The notes beneath the pieces were generated by a model. The model was given only the letters and a program-made list of their open reading frames with translations, searched no databases and had not been told where the DNA came from. A stretch of 45,782 bases of DNA, taken from positions 1-45,782 of the forward strand of contig NZ_SJPK01000024.1 of assembly GCF_007859855.1 (NCBI RefSeq), read 5' to 3'. Below, one piece after another: positions 38,566 to 45,782 of the stretch (positions are counted from its first letter, which is position 1; each line of letters begins with the position of its first letter). The translations under genes were made by a program, and so were the position numbers. The DNA comes from Allorhodopirellula solitaria (GTDB lineage Bacteria > Planctomycetota > Planctomycetia > Pirellulales > Pirellulaceae).

Positions 38566-41500
38566 ATGACAGACAAGACGAACAAACCAGTTATCTTTCT
38601 TGCGTTCGCGAACGATCGAAACGGCACGGTTGGCCAGCCGCTGAATCTGCCCGAGGAGGAAAGGCGAGTTCGCGAGACCTTGGAGGCCGCGCAGGGACTT
38701 TGCGAATTTGTCGCGCGGTCGCACTGCACGGCCGACGACATCTTCAAGGTCCTGCAAAATGCCCGATATCGCGACCGAATTGCCATCTTTCACTTTAGCG
38801 GTCACGCCAACAGCTTTCAGTTGTTGTTGGAAACCCGCGATGGCCAGGCAGCGGCGGCGGATGCGAGCGGACTCGCCTCGTTCCTTGCCTCACAACATGG
38901 TTTGCGACTGGTTTTCCTGAACGGTTGTTCGACTCGGCAGCAGGCGCAGGGACTGCTCGATGCCAACAAGAATCTCGCGGCGGTGATTGCCACGTCGCGG
39001 GCGATTGACGATCGCGTCGCCCTCGACTTCTCTAAGCGTTTCTATGCCGCGTTGGCTCAGGGAACCACTTCTATTCGCATTGCATTCAATGAGGCGTGCG
39101 CTGCAATCACGACCACCAGGGGTAGCGACCATCGGAAGCTGTACTTCGGCGACCACCACAGCCTGCCGGAAGACAACCGAAGTTCCGACGGTGCTCCTTG
39201 GGTGCTGTATGAACGCAAAGGTTCCGAGGTGGTGGATCAGTGGAGCCTGTCTCACGCCGCGAACGATCCGCTGTTCGGGCTACCGCCCCCGGACGAAACG
39301 AACCTGACGGAGAGTCCCTACAAGCACTTGAACTGGTTCACGAAAGACGATGCCGAGATTTTCTTCGGGCGCGGCCGGCAGATTCGCGAGATGTACGACG
39401 CCCTGTCATCGGGATCTCAGCCAGTCATTCTGTTCTACGGTCAGTCGGGCGTCGGCAAGTCGTCACTGCTGAACGCCGGTGTGTTGCCGCGTCTGACGAA
39501 GAGCTGCGAAATCCGCTACGAGCGACGAGGCGACAGGGGACTGTTAGCAACGCTCAAAAAGGCACTTGGTCTTGCAGCCGACGACGCGATACCGATCGAG
39601 ACCGCGTGGCGGGCCAGTGAGGCTGAACCGGGCAAACCGCCGCTGATCGTGATCCTCGATCAAGTCGAAGAGTGCTACACGCGTCCCATCCTGGATCTGC
39701 CCGACGAACTCGCCCAATTGTTGAGAGCAGTCGAAGCCACATTCGGCGATCCGGCTCAGCGGCCGCGAGGGAAACTGGTGCTCAGCTTCCGTGAGGAATG
39801 GCTGGCCCTGCTAGAGGACGAGGTGAAGACCTTTCATCTTCCCTTCACCAAGATCTTCCTCAAGCCGTTGGATCGCGATGGCATCATCGAGGTAGTTGAG
39901 GGACCGACGCGCAGCCGGCGACTGCGCGAGCGATACGCCTTGACGATCGACGACAGACTGGCGGGGGAGATCGCCGACCGTCTCCTGGCCGATCGTGGTT
40001 CGGCCATCGCGACGACGTTGCAGATCCTGTTGTCCAAGCTGTGGGACAAGGCGACCGAGATCCGCTCAGAGCCGCCGACGTTCACGCGCGATCTGTATCT
40101 CGATCTGAAAGACAAGGGGATTCTGCTCAGCGATTTTCTCGGTCAGCAGTTGAAGGCGTTTGCAGCCCACATGCCGGAACCCGCCAAGTCGGGCCTGCTG
40201 CTGGACGTGTTGGCTAGGCACACAACCGATCTCGGCACAGCCAGTCAGTCCTCGCTCAAGCAGCTCGAACAAGAGTACTCCCATGTCAGCGACCGGCTCC
40301 CCGGGCTATTGAAACATTGCAAGGACCTGTACCTGCTGACGACTCCTCAATCCGGACCAACCAGCACCAGCGACACGACGCGACTGGCCCACGATACACT
40401 CGCCCCGCTTGTCCGAGCGGAATTCGACAAATCCGACAAACCCGGCCAACGAGCCCGCCGCATACTCGACAACCGCACGGTTGATTGGGCGGACGGCAAG
40501 ACGGGAACGCCACTCGGCGATGCGGACCTTAAGATTGTCGAAGAGGGTCGCACTGGAACCCGCGACTGGAAACCCGATGTGGAACGGCTGATCAGGGCGA
40601 GCCGACAGGCTAAAGAGACGCATAAGCGAGCAGTTCTGGATCAGATGCAGCGAGAAGAGAAGCTGCGCAAAGTAGTCCTGGACACGACGAAGCAACGAGA
40701 GCTCGATGCACAGGTCGCCCGAATCAACGCGGAAAAGTCAGAGAAGAAAATTCGCAGTTGGTTCCACTTAGCCGCCGCTCTGCTGGTGGTCGCTACCGCC
40801 TTGGGGGCATTTGGGTGGTGGAACTACAAAACGGCCGAAGAGAGGAAAAATGAGCTAACCAAAACCAATAGTAAACTTACAATACAGACCGAACGAGCGA
40901 ATACGAATGCGGATAACGCAACAGCGCAGAAACATAAGGCGGAGGCTACGAGTAGTCACCTGCAAGCAAACCTTTACAAACTAGACATGCGTACTGCATA
41001 CGAAGCTTGGCAAAACAGCAACCTGCGGCGTGCTGTGGTTTTGCTCGAGAAATACCGTCCTGCAGCGCACTCAAATGAGTTAGACCTGCGTGACTTCGAG
41101 TGGTACCATCTCTGGACTCTTATCAACCGTGCAGACGCGACGTTTTGGGGACACACGTCTTACATTACCGCGGTCGGCTTTCTGCCGGAATCGGACCTCT
41201 GCTACAGTGCTGGCTATGATGGAACGATCAGGATTTGGAACTCACGAAGGGGAGGCATCGAAAACATAATTGATGTCGGCGAGAGAGGAAGCCATTATTC
41301 AGTCTCTGCCGTCGCCGTATCTGAAATCGGCAATACGCTTGCCGCCGCAACGAGTTCTGCGATTAGTGTTCGTGAGCGATCAACTTTCAAAGAAACTCAC
41401 AGTTTGGACGCCGGCAACTACCGCGACGATGGAAATGGGAGCGGTGCGTCAAGTCCGGCACACGTGCTGATTACGTCGGATGCGAAGCGACTGGTCTGTT

Positions 41501-44500
41501 CCAGTCTTTTTGGCTTGAAAGTCTGGGACCTAACAACTTCGCCCTCAAATCTCATCGCGAAGTTGGACGATTCCATCACAGGCATGGCCTGTTCTCCGGA
41601 CGGTAAGTTGCTGGCCGCAATCTGGATCGTTAATGCGAAAGAGCGTGAAAACGCGCTGTTCGATGAAACACCAGAAGCAGAAACGGCAATCAAGATTCTT
41701 GACGTCACCACACTCGAACTTATCACGACGATTGAAACTGAATCCAAGGGATTCTCGCAGGTGGCATTTTCAAACGACGGCAAGCATATTTTAGCCAGTA
41801 CGCGGAAGCGAATCAAAAGTGACTCGTTCGTATTAGAGGATGCCGAGTATTCTCTCGAAGAATGGGATCTTGAAACGCACCAACGGGTACACACGATTCC
41901 TTGCGGAACAAGTTCCATCGAGAGTATCGCTGTACATCCAGATGGACTTCACGCTGCCACTGGTAATCGACAAGGCAAGATACATGTTTGGACGCTCGAT
42001 CCCCCGTTGCTTCAGAATGAGTTTCTTGTTCATTCCGATTCCGTGTCTTGCCTCGCCTTCTCCAAAGATGGCGGCTTACTTCTTTCGGGCTCCATAGATG
42101 GATCTTGTAAGATCTTGCACCCGCTCGAGGTCGAACACCCGGCTCTTTTTGCACGATCGGAGGCGGAAGTGGCCCTACTGAAGATTAGCCCCAATGGGAA
42201 GCACTTTTTTGCGATCTTCGAAGACAAGCATATGTACGTATGGGACTTTGAGAGCCAAGAAACACTCGATCTTGGAGAGGTACATGCTGGCGAAGCAGAC
42301 TGGCCAGAGATCCAAATGGTTGCATTTTCTCCGGACGGCAAACACTTGGCTGTTGTGCGTAACACGAAGGCACTTGAGCCCGGCTTTGTGGATGTCTTCG
42401 ATTTATCAAACGGAGAGATTCAATTCACACTAACAGGGCATACGAACGAAGTTCGCTGCGTGGCCTATTCACCGACAGGGGCGTTAATCGCCACTGGAGC
42501 AAAATCCCAGGAAGTTATGCTCTGGAACAGTGCGGATGGCACTAGGGAAGGGACACTTGTTGGTCACGACGTGGAGGTGGCAACTCTGGCGTTCAGAAAT
42601 GAACAAACGCTAGCATCAGCCGGAGGATACTACGACAAGCCAGGTGAGATCATATTTTGGAATCTGCATACGAAGAGGATTAGACAGCGGCTTAGCGGCC
42701 ACTCTAAAACAGTTTACTCAGTGGGGTTTGGCCCTCAAAACACGTTCGCTAGCCTCAGCGAAGATGGTACGCTTAGACTGTGGGACTCAGATACGGGATT
42801 AGAGCGTGCGTCGGTGCCGTCTCATGTAACAGGTGGTTCACCCCAACTGTTTGCTGGGGTGATTTTCGCGCCGACTGCCCAACCGCTCGTCACCGTGAAC
42901 ACGGACAGCGGTAACGTGACAGTTTGGAATGGCTTCAACGGAGAAATCGCAGGGAGCCTACCGCAGGCTCCATCATTTGCAGTGACTTCTGTTGCGTTTT
43001 CGCCGGACGGCAATGATGTCATCACGTCTTCACTAGATGGCTATACGATCTGGGATTGCAAAGTTATCGAGAGTCGGGTGGAAGCTTCGCAGAATAAAAA
43101 AGAGCACTCGTCAATAGGGCTTTCTTCGGAAGTCTTGAAGATCGCGGCACTGGATCTCCCGAGCTTTAGGGGCTATGTAAGGCCACTGACTATTTCCGGC
43201 CCCAATAATTCCCTGATTGTTGCGGGTAAGAACGGGACTGTCCATGGTCTAAAGCTGGCGACGCCGTCTGCTGTTGTCAACCCGGCCGTTCGTTTCAAAT
43301 CGGATTTGGCACATCCTAGTCCGACGACGCGACGTAACGCGGCGGAAGCACTAGGGAAATTACCTGTACTTTCCGAATCAGCAATAGGCCACCTAGAAAG
43401 CGGGCTTATGGACCGCGACGCTAAAGTCCGGGAGAGCTGCGCGAACACGTTGTTTTTGTACGGAAGTGCTGCAAAGCTCATTCTGCCGAGTCTAGTATCC
43501 ACTATCGAACAAGATAGCAATGTTGCTGTGGCCTATGCGGCGTACCGTGCTGCAGAACGCATCGATGCCGGAAGCCAGAATCTCATGACGCTGAAAAAAG
43601 CGGTGATTCGTGGCCTTGCGACGAAGGACGACACTTCTCATTGGGAATGGGACAACCTCGTCGCCCCGGATGGCGGTGGAGGGGGTCTTTGGAAGATTCG
43701 TGAAGAATTCCCGGACATGATTAGCGAGCTACGCAATGCTCTTCGAAAAACGAACCGGATGCGACTACGCGAACGGCTCGTCTGGGCACTGGAACAACTC
43801 GGTCCGAAGGCAGCCGTGGCAGTTCCAGACCTTGAGAAATTGCTCGATGGCGACGACCACAAACTCAGGTATCGTGCGGCCATTGCAATTGTCATCGTCG
43901 GTGAGGGAAAAACAGCGTCACCTGAGGTAGTCACCGCGCTGAATGAGTGCTTGAATCAACCGCCCGGTCAGTACGTCAGTTCGATTCATATTGATGCTGC
44001 CGAGGCCGTAAAGCAACTAGGGCCCAAAGGGGTCGTAGCTGTTCCTGGTTTGCTAACTTGGCTCCGTGCAAGAAAAAGCCAGGCAGCTACACTCGGTTTT
44101 GGCTCTGAAATCCGCTATGCCGCTGCTGCACTGGGGAGTATTGGCCCAGGTGCCAAGGATGCCATTCCTGACCTAATCGAAATGCTGCAGCATGAATACC
44201 CGGTTGGCCCAGCTGCACAAGGAGCACTCTCCAAGATTGGCGTTGCAGCAGTTCCAAGCCTGGAAGTTGCCTTGGCTGGAGACAACTTGGAAAGTCAGAT
44301 GAGGGCAGCAAGAGCACTCGGTGCCATCGGACCACCCGCAAATATGGCGTTGGAGTCCATTCGGAAGGCGTCAATGAGCGATAATCTGCTGTTGCGAGTG
44401 TACTGCTGGTATGCAATTACGAAGATCAGCCTTAATGGAGACGCAACTGAGCGTCAACTCATCGAGGTTCTGAACAATCCGATGAGTGATTCGGACGCCC

Positions 44501-44868
44501 GGTCAGCCGCTGCATGGGCCATCGGCGAAATGGGCACGCTTAGCCAAGAGGGGCGTGACTCTCTTATCAAGGGACTTAAAGAGGATGATGCCAGTCTGGT
44601 TCTGGCATGTGCGCGCGGACTCAAGGATTGGCAATCTGCGACTAGTAGTGTCATTGACGCTGTGCTGCAGAACCCTGGCAAGCACAAGGACAAGTGGATT
44701 CGCGTGCAAGCTGTGACATTCTTAGGACAGCTAGGCTCTGCCGCGACATCGGCAGTTCCGAGATTGGAAAAGATGCTGGAGGATGATTCCCCGGATGTCC
44801 GATCGGCGGTGAGTCAAGCGATAGATAAAATCACAGGCGTTCAAGAAGCTGCGAAGAAAATGAAGTGA
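38566..44868 (+). CDS. CHAT protease - STAND NTPase - TM - WD40 - HEAT repeat protein
   Basis: 2100 residues from the ATG after AAAGGAGATGGGA. The frame opens at a TTG overlapping the previous gene but lacks an RBS there. Residues 1-200: CHAT (caspase HetF-associated) domain with H80 (HFSGHA) and C121 (NGCST). 250-640: novel-STAND NTPase, Walker A GQSGVGKSS from 292, Walker B LIVILDQVEEC. 729-756: one transmembrane helix. About 857-1500: WD40 repeats (SPDGK...WD units). About 1583-2095: HEAT/PBS-type repeats (AAxALGxxG, VPxLxxxL). Architecture of a sensor-switch-protease: repeats bind a trigger, STAND oligomerises, CHAT cleaves, perhaps activating the caspase-hydrolase partner upstream (inference). 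Confidence 0.85.
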   Translation: MTDKTNKPVIFLAFANDRNGTVGQPLNLPEEERRVRETLEAAQGLCEFVARSHCTADDIFKVLQNARYRDRIAIFHFSGHANSFQLLLETRDGQAAAADASGLASFLASQHGLRLVFLNGCSTRQQAQGLLDANKNLAAVIATSRAIDDRVALDFSKRFYAALAQGTTSIRIAFNEACAAITTTRGSDHRKLYFGDHHSLPEDNRSSDGAPWVLYERKGSEVVDQWSLSHAANDPLFGLPPPDETNLTESPYKHLNWFTKDDAEIFFGRGRQIREMYDALSSGSQPVILFYGQSGVGKSSLLNAGVLPRLTKSCEIRYERRGDRGLLATLKKALGLAADDAIPIETAWRASEAEPGKPPLIVILDQVEECYTRPILDLPDELAQLLRAVEATFGDPAQRPRGKLVLSFREEWLALLEDEVKTFHLPFTKIFLKPLDRDGIIEVVEGPTRSRRLRERYALTIDDRLAGEIADRLLADRGSAIATTLQILLSKLWDKATEIRSEPPTFTRDLYLDLKDKGILLSDFLGQQLKAFAAHMPEPAKSGLLLDVLARHTTDLGTASQSSLKQLEQEYSHVSDRLPGLLKHCKDLYLLTTPQSGPTSTSDTTRLAHDTLAPLVRAEFDKSDKPGQRARRILDNRTVDWADGKTGTPLGDADLKIVEEGRTGTRDWKPDVERLIRASRQAKETHKRAVLDQMQREEKLRKVVLDTTKQRELDAQVARINAEKSEKKIRSWFHLAAALLVVATALGAFGWWNYKTAEERKNELTKTNSKLTIQTERANTNADNATAQKHKAEATSSHLQANLYKLDMRTAYEAWQNSNLRRAVVLLEKYRPAAHSNELDLRDFEWYHLWTLINRADATFWGHTSYITAVGFLPESDLCYSAGYDGTIRIWNSRRGGIENIIDVGERGSHYSVSAVAVSEIGNTLAAATSSAISVRERSTFKETHSLDAGNYRDDGNGSGASSPAHVLITSDAKRLVCSSLFGLKVWDLTTSPSNLIAKLDDSITGMACSPDGKLLAAIWIVNAKERENALFDETPEAETAIKILDVTTLELITTIETESKGFSQVAFSNDGKHILASTRKRIKSDSFVLEDAEYSLEEWDLETHQRVHTIPCGTSSIESIAVHPDGLHAATGNRQGKIHVWTLDPPLLQNEFLVHSDSVSCLAFSKDGGLLLSGSIDGSCKILHPLEVEHPALFARSEAEVALLKISPNGKHFFAIFEDKHMYVWDFESQETLDLGEVHAGEADWPEIQMVAFSPDGKHLAVVRNTKALEPGFVDVFDLSNGEIQFTLTGHTNEVRCVAYSPTGALIATGAKSQEVMLWNSADGTREGTLVGHDVEVATLAFRNEQTLASAGGYYDKPGEIIFWNLHTKRIRQRLSGHSKTVYSVGFGPQNTFASLSEDGTLRLWDSDTGLERASVPSHVTGGSPQLFAGVIFAPTAQPLVTVNTDSGNVTVWNGFNGEIAGSLPQAPSFAVTSVAFSPDGNDVITSSLDGYTIWDCKVIESRVEASQNKKEHSSIGLSSEVLKIAALDLPSFRGYVRPLTISGPNNSLIVAGKNGTVHGLKLATPSAVVNPAVRFKSDLAHPSPTTRRNAAEALGKLPVLSESAIGHLESGLMDRDAKVRESCANTLFLYGSAAKLILPSLVSTIEQDSNVAVAYAAYRAAERIDAGSQNLMTLKKAVIRGLATKDDTSHWEWDNLVAPDGGGGGLWKIREEFPDMISELRNALRKTNRMRLRERLVWALEQLGPKAAVAVPDLEKLLDGDDHKLRYRAAIAIVIVGEGKTASPEVVTALNECLNQPPGQYVSSIHIDAAEAVKQLGPKGVVAVPGLLTWLRARKSQAATLGFGSEIRYAAAALGSIGPGAKDAIPDLIEMLQHEYPVGPAAQGALSKIGVAAVPSLEVALAGDNLESQMRAARALGAIGPPANMALESIRKASMSDNLLLRVYCWYAITKISLNGDATERQLIEVLNNPMSDSDARSAAAWAIGEMGTLSQEGRDSLIKGLKEDDASLVLACARGLKDWQSATSSVIDAVLQNPGKHKDKWIRVQAVTFLGQLGSAATSAVPRLEKMLEDDSPDVRSAVSQAIDKITGVQEAAKKMK

Positions 44869-44904
44869 CTCATGGGCTGTGTCAAAGGCGTCATTCAGCA
44901 TGGA

Positions 44905-45202
44905 GAATTCTGAAGGCCGTTCGCTCACCGCGCATGCTGCACTTGGCCACGCACGGGTACTTTCTGGAGGATCGCCCGGACATCGATCAGGACTCGCAGG
45001 GCACAAGTGGATTTCAAAGTCTCCGGCAGGAAGCGGGCGGGGCCTGGTCGGTCGCGGGAATAGAAAATCCTTTGCTGCGATCCAGTTTGGCGCTGGCCGG
45101 AGTCAACACCTGGCTGGTCGCTCGCCTGGTTCCCGCGGATGCCGAAGACGGAATCCTGACCGCTGAGGATGTCACGGGGATGGATCTGACAGACACGGAC
45201 CC
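44905..45202 (+). pseudogene. CHAT-domain fragment
   Basis: Translation gives SPRMLHLATHGYFLED, then NPLLRSSLALAGVNTWL and PADAEDGILTAEDVTGMDL, the classic end of a TPR-type CHAT domain including its catalytic His motif. The VLSACETG block with the catalytic Cys, which should follow, is replaced by unrelated sequence after about 45202. The upstream TPR part is missing too. It is a different CHAT subtype from that in the 38566 gene, so it is a separate gene remnant. Confidence 0.7.
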
Positions 45203-45385
45203 GAGAAGAGGGCCATCCATTTTGTTTGTGCACCAAATCGCGGATTCGGTGGCAGCTAATCTCGCCAATCTGCCCAATTCAGCTTTGGTCACTGGCAATC
45301 CGACCGTTTTCCAGTTGCTTGCTCCACGACCGCGCAGAAGCCAACCCAGGGGCATCGAATTCGGGCTAGTTGTCATCGGTTTGTG
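45203..45385. other. Scar sequence between two gene remnants
   Basis: The forward frame continuing from the CHAT fragment has no family resemblance. Nothing else seen. Confidence 0.35.
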
Positions 45386-45673
45386 TCAGACCGACGATAA
45401 GCCCAGCGGATTGCCGGGAGCGCAAAGCCATTTTTGGTCGCGTCGAGATGCCTCTTCGGCCAGATGCTCTGGGCTGCCGGCGGCGCGGCGGAATACTCGT
45501 CCGAACTTGAGCACAATGTCGCACCAACCATGGGTGTCCAAGCCGATGCGAGTCAGGATGGGCTGCAGATGCTCTGGGATTGACCCGACCTTGTCGCTGC
45601 GAATTTGACGCCCCGTCCAATCAAGCAATTCCAGGTACCTTTCCAACGAGACACTTAGGCGTCGTTCGGAAAT
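45386..45673 (-). pseudogene. C-terminal remnant of a probable REP-associated transposase-type gene
   Basis: Reverse strand reads RRLSVSLERYLELLDWTGRQ, then GSIPEHLQPILTRIGLDTHGW and VFRRAAGSPEHLAEEA. From memory this is the C-terminal extension seen on planctomycete Y1/REP-associated tyrosine transposase-like proteins. An in-frame stop lies about 6 codons upstream, so the catalytic N-terminal part is absent. The assignment is moderate only; the rest of the window edge (45674-45782) shows nothing recognisable. Confidence 0.45.
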
Positions 45674-45782
45674 AACTTACCTGATTGGCATCGACCTGCG
45701 GCATACGGATTTGCATAATGGTTAAATGCCGGATGCAACACTGGTCGATGGACTCCGATCGAAATATAACGCGCTTGTTGAT

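Noticed and set aside
44865-45608. Intact 247-residue protein after the CHAT-STAND gene
   Set aside because: Only the CHAT fragment part resembles a protein family; the rest is scar sequence and antisense to another remnant, so I call it a pseudogene fragment.

Overview
The window looks like an accessory region of a planctomycete chromosome, probably Pirellulaceae-like. This is inferred from a giant low-complexity secreted-type protein, moderate to high GC, dispersed GGA-loop palindromes, and families common in that group (CHC2 primase-helicase, XerC-like recombinase, DUF1257, CHAT/STAND and caspase proteins). No rRNA or other taxonomic marker is present, so the assignment is tentative.

Positions 99-28434 hold a polymorphic-toxin locus invaded by a mobile element. 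A 4073-residue giant protein (PPC-like domain, Gly-Ser tract, Calx-beta, Ig-like repeats, huge Ala/Thr/Asp region, Tyr-Gly islands, pretoxin core) ends in toxin domain A and is followed 1 bp later by a small immunity-type gene. Toxin A starts exactly at a 13-bp sequence, TGCCCCAAACAGT, that recurs at 11870, 18971 and 26072, always 7101 bp apart and always read in the same frame as Ala-Pro-Asn-Ser. These sites delimit two tandem, nearly identical copies of a 7.1-kb element. Each copy carries toxin A, its immunity gene, a palindrome-rich non-coding stretch, an XRE repressor with an operator palindrome, a primase-helicase, a tyrosine recombinase, and a 75-codon secretion-signal leader running into the next 13-bp site. 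After the last site comes a Hint domain plus toxin B and its immunity gene. Joining the giant gene directly to that Hint sequence restores an uninterrupted frame.

My reading is that the element integrated in frame inside a giant Hint-type toxin gene. It replaced the giant protein's tip with its own toxin and gave the displaced original tip a new signal peptide, so that tip can still be exported. The junction between the two copies would equal the attachment site of the excised circle, and it encodes a free secreted toxin A. A further exported RES-domain gene with a zinc-ribbon partner follows.

Positions 28435-35252 are a junkyard. They contain a palindrome cluster, a reverse-strand Stealth-like/methyltransferase fusion, a small mobile-element protein, a broken PRTRC-type ThiF gene abutting a broken BREX brxL gene head to head, an unknown 254-residue protein, a tRNA 3'-end fragment with a terminator, a truncated DUF1257 gene, and little else.

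Positions 35253-44868 are a two-gene forward unit: a caspase-like protease fused to an alpha/beta hydrolase, then a 2100-residue CHAT protease-STAND NTPase-transmembrane-WD40-HEAT protein. It resembles a self-killing defence or signalling module. The window ends with a CHAT fragment and the C-terminal remnant of a probable transposase-family gene.
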